Shown piece by piece: positions 42,588-50,359 of a DNA stretch of 64,000 nucleotides; the first letter of the stretch is position 1, and each line of letters opens with the position of its first letter. Origin of the DNA: Prostheceraeus crozeri (lineage: Eukaryota > Platyhelminthes > Polycladida > Euryleptidae). The position numbers and the translations under genes are program-made. The notes under the pieces were generated by a model, which saw only the letters and a list, made by a program, of their open reading frames with translations, had not been told where the DNA came from and made no database searches. The DNA lies in assembly GCA_907163375.1 (NCBI GenBank), contig CAJQUW010010475.1:111344-175343 (forward strand), written 5' to 3'.

Positions 42588-44138
42588 TCACTTTGTTTTC
42601 CGAAACACTAAAGTTACGAGGGATTTAGTATCTTTCACATGGATACACTCTTGTAAACCATTGGTAATTTTGATAGCAATAGAGGGTATAGTTTGTTTGA
42701 CGACGGGATGATAGAAAATAGATTCAAACATCTTCTCGACTATTCCATATGAAGCGTCTTTATCATGAATGAAATCACGTAAAATGTATTCTTTTTTCTC
42801 GCCAACAGAAATAGGTAAAATCAAATCACTTTGAATGTAAAGGTGTTGTTCATGTTTATCAAGTGTCATTGGTGTTTCTATACCAATCGTATGCGCAGCA
42901 GCAAACACAGTTTGTAGCATTGAAAAGCCAAAGAGTTTTTTCAAATTTTTACTCAATTGACATTGAATGTCATCACCCAGTTTCAGAACAACGCGTTGTT
43001 TTTCAATTGAAAACGAAATGTGGTGTGTCTTTACATCATATTTACTTTTCATCACATGCTTCAACTTCTGTTGTATATAAGGATTTACTACATGAATGAA
43101 GCTTTCAACTGTATGATATAGACGCGGCATTATATTGATAGCAACTTTAGATTCTTCATAAGACTGGTAAATTTTCTTGATGCGATCGCCATAGATGTCC
43201 ACCCACCATTCATCATTAACTGAATCAGCTTTAGTGTGATATTCATGAGAACCATACACCACACCGCTTCCAATAATAGGCGTATAATGTCTTACAAAAT
43301 GACGCAAGGTTGGAGAGAAATAAACTGTAAGTTTGTCATTATATTTCTGAATAACCAACTTATTTTTGTCCGCCATAATTTTCTCTCCATACTTCTTACC
43401 CACAGTCTCATTCCATCGTTTTACTAACTCAATAAGTGATAAAGGTTGAACACCACGCTTTTTCAAAATGATGCGTTCTTCGCATTCTACAACATCTTCA
43501 TCAAATATTTTAAATCTATAATGAAATTTGTTGATTCGAGTTGAATAAACTTTTTTAACATTTGCAGTAGCAATTGACGTTAGATGTAGTCCATGACCAA
43601 AACCAAGATGTGGATAGAATTCACTATCCAACCTCAGCGTAAGACCTTTAGTAAAAGAATGAAAGCGGAGGAACTGTCTCCCACTCCAATGATAGATAGT
43701 AAACTCATAAGCTTTCTGATTTTTATTCTTCATGATGGAAGTATTACCACTGTTGAATGCCTTAATAATTTTCTCATTCCCAAATGGCTCATAAGAATCT
43801 GATTTTATCTGAATCCATTCATAGTTCCACTTTCCATCTGATGTTAAATTGTATGGGAACTGAAATGCATTATTCATCGTTATTCCATCATGGGTGCGAG
43901 GAGTCAATATCATTTCTTCCAAATCATTCACATTCTGAATATTGCTATCATAGCAAATACTAGAAACGCCAACTTCCCATTCACCTTCTAAATGCAGTGG
44001 CCGATTTAATTCTACTCGATAGTCTGATGGTTTATTTTTGGGAAATTTATTCATAGAAGCATTACTGGGCAAGTAGATTAGAAACGAGTCCTTATTTTCA
44101 CTTTCCATATTATTCACATTGGAAAAATATATTAGCAT
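42588..44138 (-). CDS. Conserved Polinton protein, paralogue 1, role unknown
   Basis: A 516-residue frame. It opens with FLIYLPSNASMNKFPKNKPS and then LEGEWEVGVSSICYD, a signature found in proteins of many animal Polintons (LPSNSSM..FP, then LxGxWEVGL). It is paralogous to the next gene, which shares the opening and general length. The rest is beta-rich in appearance without membrane segments. A second start, MESENKD, at 44108 fits better with the ATGCAAAA motif at 44148-44141 as promoter. The role is unknown; a virion surface protein is a reasonable guess from size and pairing with capsid genes. Confidence 0.75.
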   Translation of the reverse strand: MLIYFSNVNNMESENKDSFLIYLPSNASMNKFPKNKPSDYRVELNRPLHLEGEWEVGVSSICYDSNIQNVNDLEEMILTPRTHDGITMNNAFQFPYNLTSDGKWNYEWIQIKSDSYEPFGNEKIIKAFNSGNTSIMKNKNQKAYEFTIYHWSGRQFLRFHSFTKGLTLRLDSEFYPHLGFGHGLHLTSIATANVKKVYSTRINKFHYRFKIFDEDVVECEERIILKKRGVQPLSLIELVKRWNETVGKKYGEKIMADKNKLVIQKYNDKLTVYFSPTLRHFVRHYTPIIGSGVVYGSHEYHTKADSVNDEWWVDIYGDRIKKIYQSYEESKVAINIMPRLYHTVESFIHVVNPYIQQKLKHVMKSKYDVKTHHISFSIEKQRVVLKLGDDIQCQLSKNLKKLFGFSMLQTVFAAAHTIGIETPMTLDKHEQHLYIQSDLILPISVGEKKEYILRDFIHDKDASYGIVEKMFESIFYHPVVKQTIPSIAIKITNGLQECIHVKDTKSLVTLVFRKTK

Positions 44139-44147
44139 ACTTTTGCA

Positions 44148-45545
44148 TTAACTCTTCATTCGGAAATGGAGTGTAATACTTGTCACAGCATCTTTATGAA
44201 AAGGAATCAACGCACCAGCATCATCATAAATGGCAATATCAATTTGTGGGATGTAGTTTGATTTCAGCTTTGTATAATGCACTTTCTTGAAAGTATGCTC
44301 AGATAAAATACTGCAGCTTTTTGGCTGGTATGGTATCATTGCTAGCAATGGAGCTTCAACATCTCCCACACGTACATCTTCACCAATATTGGAATATATC
44401 TGAAAATAGTTAATACGACGCGATAGCGACATGTCTGCGCTAGCTTTGGTTACAGTACCACTTTTAAAGATATTTTGATCAAAACCCAAAATGTCCATTA
44501 GAGTTTTATCCATAATTAGTTCAATACCTTTTCCATTTATAGTGAGAGACAAAGTACCTTCTTTTTCAGAAAATGAAATATGTTGCTCATTAATCACTTC
44601 ATTTAAATAATCTACAACCAATTTAACCGAAGTAATAATGCGAGGCATCAACACTCTTGTTTCATGTAAGAAACCACCAAAAGGCTCTACACACTTTCTG
44701 TATAAAGATACGGCCCATTCTGTATCAAATTGATTTGACCTTTCACATGGTAAATGTTGCATATCAGATTTTCCATGAACAGCTGCAGAACGATGTCGTA
44801 AGAACTGATGAAAATCTTTTGAACAAACTAATACTAGATCATCATCATTTAATTTACTTATTGCAATATGATTAGATGATTTAATATAAGTCAATGTTGC
44901 CACTTGTTTGTCATCAACTCGAAGGAGATAATTAAATTTCTTCAATAATGTTTCAGGAGTCATGTTTGTCTTTCTTGGCTTAATCACAATCTTCTTCACC
45001 AACGTCTTCTCATTTCTTGGAATAAGATCTACATAATAAGCTTCCTCTCGATATATTAACTGTTTATGACCACTTATGTGGTAATTAACGTTAAAATTAT
45101 CATAGCTTGTTAAGGCGCTAGCGAGGTAGCCTAAATCATTTCTTAAACTTGGACTTAAACCAACAATCCAATCTTTCTCAACTACATGATGTACATAATT
45201 ATAATCATCATTGTGCGGAGTAAATTGGACAATATGTTTACACGCTTTATTCAAGAAATCATATATAAACTTTTTACATGATAAGAGATCTTTCTTTGGC
45301 CACTGTGGAATGTATATTCGGCACCCCTTTTCACATTGATAAGCAGCTGTACGCCTCATATTAATAGTCATCACCTCATGATCAAAAGTATAGACACAGT
45401 TGCTATAAACAAGTTGAGTGACACCCACTTCCCAATTCCCATTTAGCTGTTGTGCATGATCAATGGGAGTAGAAAAGAGTGCGGCTCGATTGCTAGTAAA
45501 TCTCTTTGTAGCCGCATTGCTAAGCAAAATATGATAAAACGACAT
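44148..45545 (-). CDS. Conserved Polinton protein, paralogue 2, role unknown
   Basis: About 465 residues from the ATG at 45545 (MSFYHILLSNAATKRF). The opening LNGNWEVGVTQLVYSN repeats the signature of the previous gene, and both proteins keep similar later blocks (PRLYHTVESF against PRIITSVKLV). A tandem duplication followed by divergence is clear. A TATGCAAAG motif on the minus strand (45574-45567) lies 22 bases before the ATG. Its start is only about 35 bases from that of the divergent gene at 45581. Role unknown. Confidence 0.75.
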   Translation of the reverse strand: MSFYHILLSNAATKRFTSNRAALFSTPIDHAQQLNGNWEVGVTQLVYSNCVYTFDHEVMTINMRRTAAYQCEKGCRIYIPQWPKKDLLSCKKFIYDFLNKACKHIVQFTPHNDDYNYVHHVVEKDWIVGLSPSLRNDLGYLASALTSYDNFNVNYHISGHKQLIYREEAYYVDLIPRNEKTLVKKIVIKPRKTNMTPETLLKKFNYLLRVDDKQVATLTYIKSSNHIAISKLNDDDLVLVCSKDFHQFLRHRSAAVHGKSDMQHLPCERSNQFDTEWAVSLYRKCVEPFGGFLHETRVLMPRIITSVKLVVDYLNEVINEQHISFSEKEGTLSLTINGKGIELIMDKTLMDILGFDQNIFKSGTVTKASADMSLSRRINYFQIYSNIGEDVRVGDVEAPLLAMIPYQPKSCSILSEHTFKKVHYTKLKSNYIPQIDIAIYDDAGALIPFHKDAVTSITLHFRMKS

Positions 45546-45566
45546 TTTTATATTGCTAATCTGCAA

Positions 45567-45574
45567 CTTTGCAT
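45567..45574 (-). promoter_or_regulatory. TATGCAAA-type promoter motif
   Basis: TATGCAAAG on the minus strand lies 22 bases before the ATG at 45545. Similar words lie upstream of at least four more genes of the element (44141, 49081, 51688 and 52093, all minus strand) and at 45924 on the plus strand, always 22-39 bases before the preferred ATG. Function inferred from position. Confidence 0.5.
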
Positions 45575-45580
45575 AACATC

Positions 45581-45937
45581 ATGAAGACTTGGATTTTGGA
45601 CTCTCTACAATATATCAGAGTTGATCGTGATGGAAACGTACATTTCAAAAATTCTCATGGTCATACATCAAGAGGAATTACATTAACATGGCGACAATTT
45701 GTCAACCTCAATGATATCATGAGGGATTTGGAATATTTTGAAACATTAAGATTCATCTCCTTGGGTGATCAAGTTTGGCTTCAACATTACAGAAATGAAA
45801 TTCAAATCTACCATTCTCATTCCGCAAACTGTTTCTCATTTCGCAAATACAATTGGGAGAAGTATAGAAGATACATACATCGCTCCATCATGACATTTAT
45901 TCGTCGTGAGTTCATCGCCCTACTATGCAAATCTTAA
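45581..45937 (+). CDS. PC4-like small protein, copy 1
   Basis: About 118 residues from the ATG at 45581 (MKTWILDSLQYIRVD). Residues 5-50 run beta strands (YIRVDRDGNVHFKN), a turn, then GITLTWRQFVNLNDIMRDL. The latter is close in pattern to the C-terminal part of PC4/Sub1 (GISLTPEQWNxLKxxI), a single-strand DNA-binding transcription cofactor. Residues 60-110 repeat the same layout more loosely (VWLQHYRNEIQIYHS, then a helix). The next gene is a duplicate. An intact PC4 fold is an inference from pattern only. Confidence 0.65.
   Translation: MKTWILDSLQYIRVDRDGNVHFKNSHGHTSRGITLTWRQFVNLNDIMRDLEYFETLRFISLGDQVWLQHYRNEIQIYHSHSANCFSFRKYNWEKYRRYIHRSIMTFIRREFIALLCKS
45924..45931 (+). promoter_or_regulatory. 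TATGCAAA-type motif before PC4-like copy 2
   Basis: ATGCAAAT preceded by T lies inside the end of the first PC4-like gene, 28 bases before the ATG at 45960. It is the only plus-strand example found. Confidence 0.45.
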
Positions 45938-45959
45938 TCAGATATGATTACCACGCACC

Positions 45960-46610
45960 ATGAGTTGGAAATTAGATTCCCTACAACGTATTGAAACGGA
46001 TCATGATCGAAACGTCTATTTCAAAGATTCAACTGGAAATGTGAGAAGAGAGTTTGTTTTATCTTATCGTCATTTTCAATCTCTACATCATATCATGAAG
46101 GACTTGAAATACTTCTATATGAAAAGACATTCACGTATTGGAAATCGCATCTGGCTGCGCGTCAACAATCGGCGAATTCAACTCTATCATTCCCAACTTC
46201 ATACTAACTTCACATTTCATCAAGGTAGTTGGGAAAAGTATAAAAGGAAGGTACATCGCTCAATTTACTCATTCTTTCATCATGAAGCGCCATCGCTACA
46301 CCATCGTCAACATTCTCCGTCGCTTCAGACTCTACACCAAAATCGATCTCACAACATTACGCCAACAGCTTCCAAACAGCAAGTATTACCCGGGCCGTCC
46401 TCAAATGTTAGTAGTGAAGATGAACAATTCACGGAATCTTCAACTCTTCCCAAATGGGACTGTACAGATTCTCGGCGCCCTTTCTCATTCATCGGCGCAG
46501 TCAATGCGCTTAGAGCTACAGAGACTACTACGTCGGATATGGAAGAGGGAGAGGTGTGTGATGTCGAATCTGACTGTGGACAATATGGTGATCTCTACTC
46601 AATTGAGTGA
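45960..46610 (+). CDS. PC4-like protein, copy 2, with long tail overlapping the TBP-like gene
   Basis: A 216-residue frame. The first 110 residues are a clear paralogue of the previous gene: SLQRIETDHDRNVYFKDSTG, then FVLSYRHFQSLHHIMKDL, then IWLRVNNRRIQLYHSQ. From about residue 115 on, the sequence turns into low-complexity S, T, H and P-rich text (HRQHSPSLQTLHQNRSHN) and an acidic end (SDMEEGEVCDVESDCG). This second part lies in the region where another frame encodes a TBP homologue. Its odd composition is what one expects when a conserved overlapping gene dictates the bases. The real function may rest on the first 110 residues. Confidence 0.65.
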   Translation: MSWKLDSLQRIETDHDRNVYFKDSTGNVRREFVLSYRHFQSLHHIMKDLKYFYMKRHSRIGNRIWLRVNNRRIQLYHSQLHTNFTFHQGSWEKYKRKVHRSIYSFFHHEAPSLHHRQHSPSLQTLHQNRSHNITPTASKQQVLPGPSSNVSSEDEQFTESSTLPKWDCTDSRRPFSFIGAVNALRATETTTSDMEEGEVCDVESDCGQYGDLYSIE

Positions 46611-46827
46611 CAGTCTATCATTTTTGAAGATTCGTACCAGCAGTTACAGTTTGTGTTATGAACCCGAACTTTTTCCTGCAGCTCTCATTAGTTGTTGGTT
46701 GCCTGTGCATGTGGCAATCTTTCATAATAGTAAAGTGATCATTACTGGACTAAAATCTCATGAACAAGCAAATATGATCCTAGACTATCTCATTGAGTAT
46801 GTACGTACCCAGCGGATTGTAAAATAA
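46282..46827 (+). CDS. TATA-binding protein (TBP) homologue encoded by the Polinton
   Basis: About 181 residues from the ATG at 46282 (MKRHRYTIVNILRRF). The protein shows the two-repeat saddle of TBP. Repeat one has KIDLTTLRQQLPNSKYYPGR, then LVVKM and LQLFPNGTVQILGA, aligning with eukaryotic LDLKTIALRARNAEYNPKR, VIMRI and ALIFSSGKMVCTGA. Repeat two has NLTVDNMVISTQLSD, the exact signature YEPELFP, then VAIFHNSKVIITGLKS, aligning with IQNMVGSCD, YEPELFP and LLIFVSGKVVLTGAK. It is about the size of a bare TBP core. The stop is followed by AATAAA at 46823. It overlaps the tail of the PC4-like gene in another frame for about 330 bases. A role in directing transcription from the element's promoters is inferred. 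Confidence 0.88.
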   Translation: MKRHRYTIVNILRRFRLYTKIDLTTLRQQLPNSKYYPGRPQMLVVKMNNSRNLQLFPNGTVQILGALSHSSAQSMRLELQRLLRRIWKRERCVMSNLTVDNMVISTQLSDSLSFLKIRTSSYSLCYEPELFPAALISCWLPVHVAIFHNSKVIITGLKSHEQANMILDYLIEYVRTQRIVK

Positions 46828-46858
46828 AAAACAATTTTTCCAACATGATGTTTTTATT
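46823..46858. terminator. Bidirectional poly(A) signal between TBP-like and protease genes
   Basis: AATAAA (46823-46828, plus) and AATAAA (46858-46853, minus) flank AAACAATTTTTCCAAC. The two A/T runs can pair. Convergent genes end here. Confidence 0.55.
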
Positions 46859-47315
46859 TCAAATCATGATAGAACTTACAAATCATTTTTTCATTAGAGG
46901 ATGGATTACATGAAAAGTTTTGAATAATAGATGCAAATCGAGATACATGTAAACGTTTTAAGATGAAGTACAGTACAAAAGCACCACACGTTGATGAAAG
47001 TGGATGTTGTAGTATGCGTTCATTTCGCTGATATTGACGCGTATGTTTTCTCAACCACTGCTGTGTTGGTATATTTGGAGGTTGAGCAAGAGAGTCAAAT
47101 AGTTCACCACGTCGGTCTTTTCCAATAAAGATCGCTTTCCAATGCTCACCGCCTAAATTCTGTGAATGAGTGTTTAGCACAATAAAGATGGGATAGTGAT
47201 TTACTGCAGGTGGTAAGGTATCGAGTGAATAGACATTATCGAAAGCTTTCAACGTCGCTTCGTCTGCATTATGCTGCACTTTAGTCTTAATATCGTCAGC
47301 AGTCAACCAACTCAT
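46854..47315 (-). CDS. PRO: Adenain-like cysteine protease (virion maturation)
   Basis: 153 residues, the usual size for Polinton proteases. The catalytic set of the adenain/Ulp1-like C5 family is visible in order: His58 in GGEHWKA, Asp74 in ELFDSL, Gln103 in RILQHP and Cys110 in SSTCGAFVLYF. The enzyme would cut structural precursors at GG-containing sites. Two basic proteins of the element (48595 and 51698) have such candidate sites. It directly follows the capsid gene, with its start at the capsid stop. Confidence 0.93.
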   Translation of the reverse strand: MSWLTADDIKTKVQHNADEATLKAFDNVYSLDTLPPAVNHYPIFIVLNTHSQNLGGEHWKAIFIGKDRRGELFDSLAQPPNIPTQQWLRKHTRQYQRNERILQHPLSSTCGAFVLYFILKRLHVSRFASIIQNFSCNPSSNEKMICKFYHDLK

Positions 47316-48592
47316 TAACGATTATACTGAAGAATCACGTCACGATACTTTGTAATTTCAATATTTGAATCGAAGACTGCATAAATTAATACATTGATCG
47401 TCTCAGGTAGTGTTCTTTTGAACGTCAAATCCAAACGAATATTATGAGGCACGTTCGCTTGACGATAGGGTGCACTAATATCGCTGTCAGCAGTCAAATC
47501 AAATGCATAAATAGTATATCCACTCTTAAACTCTTTCATAGTCAGTCCGTTGGTATCATCCGTATTGTAAAAGCCAAAGACATCCATAAAATCAACATAA
47601 CTGCGCATAAATTGATCCGAAGCAAAATCTGGTTTGTAGGGTGGACCAGGATGACTCACACCATTAACACGTAAAGCAATTTCACTTAACTGATTGTGTT
47701 TAAAATTGAAAGGATTCTTCTTTATATTACCATTAAATGCATCATTTTCAACCATTGCCACCATGAGGAGCTTCGGTGCTTCCGATGGAAAGAGGCCATC
47801 TTTCATGAAACTCTTTTGATCTTTCGGAATTGTAAAGGTGAGAAGCTTTGTATGCTGAACGGGGTAAATGGCATTTTGGCGGTTAAGACCTTCAGCATGC
47901 CCTCTAATGACACTTGGATTCGGTACTACTCGACGAATGTAAAGTGCAATATCTTCCACATGAATTCTAAAATTGTCAACTTTAGCAAATGCATTCAGCG
48001 CAAATTCAGGCTTATTCAATGTCAGCTTGAGTCGCATGCTGGTATTACAGAGTAAAAACTTTGACTGTCTAAAGAAGTCTAAATTCAGCGGACCATATAG
48101 CTGACATACTCTACTATCTTTAATCATAGCAGATCGCTTTACAAAGCCACTGTTTGTTTCAACATCAAATTTTCCTGCTTCATCTCTGTACCATCCCATG
48201 GCTTCCATATGACTTTTTTGTGCTGCTGGATGAAACTGCGATACATGAGTGAAATATGATTTATAGGGATAATCGCTTTGACCACCTTCCACCTGCTGCT
48301 CTCCAATCGTTAGAGAAACATCGCGAAGTAATGTAGTCAATGGTAAATTGTTCAGTCCAACTTTATGTGCATCGTCAATAGCAGTTCCATCTGCTTGCTG
48401 AATTCTAAACCTCAAATCAAGCATCGCATAACTCAAATCTATGTAGTCATCACTACCACCAGGAATAACAAATTCAATGGGGCCAGCATTCTCAGCTGTT
48501 CGAGGATGATAATCTACAATACTTGAACTAAGAATATCTGTCTGTATGGCTTGTTGATCGAACAAACAAAAACCGGAAGTTTTACACTCCAT
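47315..48592 (-). CDS. Polinton capsid protein of the F54H12.2 type
   Basis: 425 residues. The opening IQTDILSSSIVDYHPRT, then AGPIEFVIPGGSDDYIDLS, and LRFRIQQADG, match the widespread animal Polinton family annotated as F54H12.2-like. That family is thought to be the major, double jelly-roll capsid protein. A block of SYFTHVSQFHPAAQKSHM and GWYRDEAG is also typical. It is beta-rich with no membrane segment. It lies between the protease and a basic core protein, the usual company of a capsid gene. Assignment as major rather than minor capsid rests on family memory and length. Confidence 0.8.
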   Translation of the reverse strand: MECKTSGFCLFDQQAIQTDILSSSIVDYHPRTAENAGPIEFVIPGGSDDYIDLSYAMLDLRFRIQQADGTAIDDAHKVGLNNLPLTTLLRDVSLTIGEQQVEGGQSDYPYKSYFTHVSQFHPAAQKSHMEAMGWYRDEAGKFDVETNSGFVKRSAMIKDSRVCQLYGPLNLDFFRQSKFLLCNTSMRLKLTLNKPEFALNAFAKVDNFRIHVEDIALYIRRVVPNPSVIRGHAEGLNRQNAIYPVQHTKLLTFTIPKDQKSFMKDGLFPSEAPKLLMVAMVENDAFNGNIKKNPFNFKHNQLSEIALRVNGVSHPGPPYKPDFASDQFMRSYVDFMDVFGFYNTDDTNGLTMKEFKSGYTIYAFDLTADSDISAPYRQANVPHNIRLDLTFKRTLPETINVLIYAVFDSNIEITKYRDVILQYNR

Positions 48593-48594
48593 GA

Positions 48595-49050
48595 TTAGAA
48601 GTTATAGCAGCGTCGTCGTTTAGCGCCTGATGAATGATTAGAGCCTCTGCGACGTTTGCGTGAATGCCTTTTGACTGAAGATTGCACCTTACCAGCTCCG
48701 CGATGTTTCCTCCTTCCTTTTCTCATTCGTTTAGGTGATTTCTTTCCTTGAGTAACACCAGCAATGGTCTGCTTCAATGTTTTTAAACCGCGTTCCTTCC
48801 CACGATTCAACAAACTGCTCTTGAAACTTCTACCTCTGGAAAGATCACTAGCAACATCACCAGCAAAGCCAACGGCATTACTTAAAACATTTCGTTTTAA
48901 AGATCTACCGACATTGGATATGAGAGGTGCTACAACAGATTTCAGTGCACCAAGTATGCTACCTCCACGTTGGCGGCGAGCACCGATGTAAATTTGTCCT
49001 CCGCCACTTACGTAGGAGGGTCGTGAATAAAATGAGGCAGTTGGATTCAT
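48595..49050 (-). CDS. Basic virion core protein
   Basis: 151 residues. The N-terminus is glycine-rich, with YIGARRQRGGSILGALKSVV, where GARRQRGGS looks like a cleavage site for the adenain-like protease. The last 60 residues are extremely basic (KKSPKRMRKGRRKHRGAGK, RHSRKRRRGS), fit for binding packaged DNA, as in adenovirus core proteins. The stop is followed two bases later by the capsid start. An ATGCAAAG motif on the minus strand (49088-49081) lies 31 bases before the ATG. Confidence 0.75.
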   Translation of the reverse strand: MNPTASFYSRPSYVSGGGQIYIGARRQRGGSILGALKSVVAPLISNVGRSLKRNVLSNAVGFAGDVASDLSRGRSFKSSLLNRGKERGLKTLKQTIAGVTQGKKSPKRMRKGRRKHRGAGKVQSSVKRHSRKRRRGSNHSSGAKRRRCYNF

Positions 49051-49080
49051 AGCTCAAACCCTAAACATTGTTAGTTACAA

Positions 49081-49088
49081 CTTTGCAT
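49081..49088 (-). promoter_or_regulatory. ATGCAAAG promoter motif of the core/capsid group
   Basis: ATGCAAAGTTG on the minus strand shares eleven bases with the motif at 45567. It lies 31 bases before the core protein ATG at 49050, in a 41-base gap after the integrase gene. Confidence 0.5.
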
Positions 49089-49091
49089 GAA

Positions 49092-50180
49092 TCACTGTCG
49101 ATCACTTAGATGAAAGATGTCGGCACGACGCATCCAAGAGTTCATACTTGAAGGATAACCAGTCCATTTAACAAGACACCATTCTTCACCTTGCCGTTTT
49201 TTACATCGAATGATTTTCTCTACCAAATATGTTTCACTTTCAGTGACTACCTCAATCTCATCGCGGTAAAAGCTACCCTCAATTTCTTCATTATCGTAAT
49301 CTTTCAACTTGTAGGTGGTCGGAGAGTCTTTTTGATTAATCCTTGATACTGTAAATACCTCCTCTGTCCAATTCGGGAGGTACCCTTTAGCAAAAACACT
49401 TTTCACTTTTGAGATACGAACTTTATCGCCAATTTTCACATCACTTTTCACATGAGTGCGTTTACGTTGGAATGATTCGCGCACTTTATCTACATTGTTA
49501 GCATTTACATCTACTGGTCTGAGTCCAATAGAACGATGGATAGAGTGATTGTAGGCATGGAGTGTATCTTGTAGAACCTTTGTCCAATTTTGTGTCAAGT
49601 TGGCAGTAAAATGTCGCCACAAACGATTTTTTAATGTGCGATTAAAACGTTCAACGAGTGCAGCTTTATAAGCGCTCTTTACACTAAACAACTCAATGTC
49701 ATGCCTCTCAAATAATCTTGTCACATGCTGATTTTCAAACTCTTTTCCTTGATCACTCTGAATTCTTTTTGGAATGCGACCTTCTCGAAAAATTGTTTGG
49801 AATGCTTTTGCTACTCCTTTCCCTTCTTTAGTTTTTAAAGGTTGAGCCCACGCATAACGCGAGAAAATATCAATGACGGTTAAAATAAAATTATTGCCCG
49901 AGTTATGTTTTGAAATGGAGGCAACATCGCACAAATCTGCTTGCCACTGTTCATCGATGTCATGAACAATATAATGGCGGGTGCGGTACTTCTTTTTCGC
50001 TTGTTTGTGGAGTGTATAGGTAGCCTGACCCTTTAACCATCGTTTCACTTGTGATTGTGGAAGACCACTCGCTTTTGATAATTTCTTGATAGATGCAAAT
50101 CCTGCCGGATGTTTTACATCATAATAGATTGACTTCAAACGTTCAGTCGATGACGGCTGACTCTTTTTCCTCCTTCTCAT
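49092..50180 (-). CDS. INT: Retrovirus-like integrase with C-terminal chromodomain
   Basis: The frame is open from 50312, but I prefer the ATG at 50180 (MRRRKKSQPSSTERL), because the bases before it overlap a cysteine-rich gene. The DDE core shows WQADLCDVAS, IQSDQGKEF about 60 residues later, and KAALVERFNRTLK with the glutamate about 34 residues further on. NHSIHRSIGLRPVDVN closes the core. The last 45 residues are a chromodomain (YLVEKIIRCKKRQGEEWCLV, KWTGYPSSMNSW), which may guide insertion towards marked chromatin. The enzyme would insert the element's DNA into host chromosomes. About 360 residues from the chosen start, normal for Polintons. Confidence 0.93.
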   Translation of the reverse strand: MRRRKKSQPSSTERLKSIYYDVKHPAGFASIKKLSKASGLPQSQVKRWLKGQATYTLHKQAKKKYRTRHYIVHDIDEQWQADLCDVASISKHNSGNNFILTVIDIFSRYAWAQPLKTKEGKGVAKAFQTIFREGRIPKRIQSDQGKEFENQHVTRLFERHDIELFSVKSAYKAALVERFNRTLKNRLWRHFTANLTQNWTKVLQDTLHAYNHSIHRSIGLRPVDVNANNVDKVRESFQRKRTHVKSDVKIGDKVRISKVKSVFAKGYLPNWTEEVFTVSRINQKDSPTTYKLKDYDNEEIEGSFYRDEIEVVTESETYLVEKIIRCKKRQGEEWCLVKWTGYPSSMNSWMRRADIFHLSDRQ

Positions 50181-50358
50181 CTTTTTTCTTTCTTGCCTTT
50201 CTACATTTACAACAACTGCAGCATTTAGCTTTAGCGGTTTTGCGATCGTGTTCACATTGCTTAGGGGTTTCATTATGAGAGCTGGCGCAGCAAGTGCAAG
50301 TGACAACGACATTCACCTCTGGCGGCTCATTACATGGCAAGCAACACATCTGCTTCAT
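50143..50358 (-). CDS. Small cysteine-rich protein
   Basis: 71 residues with thirteen cysteines (MKQMCCLPCNEPPEV, CTCCASSHNE, KCCSCCKCRKARKKK) and a basic then acidic tail. It starts two bases after the stop of the upstream gene, a spacing typical of this compact block, and ends within the first codons of the integrase. The cysteine pattern (CC, CxxC, CTCC, CCSCCKC) suggests metal binding. No known family recognised. The position and composition favour a real gene over a chance frame. Confidence 0.5.
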   Translation of the reverse strand: MKQMCCLPCNEPPEVNVVVTCTCCASSHNETPKQCEHDRKTAKAKCCSCCKCRKARKKKDEKEEKESAVID

Positions 50359-50359
50359 A

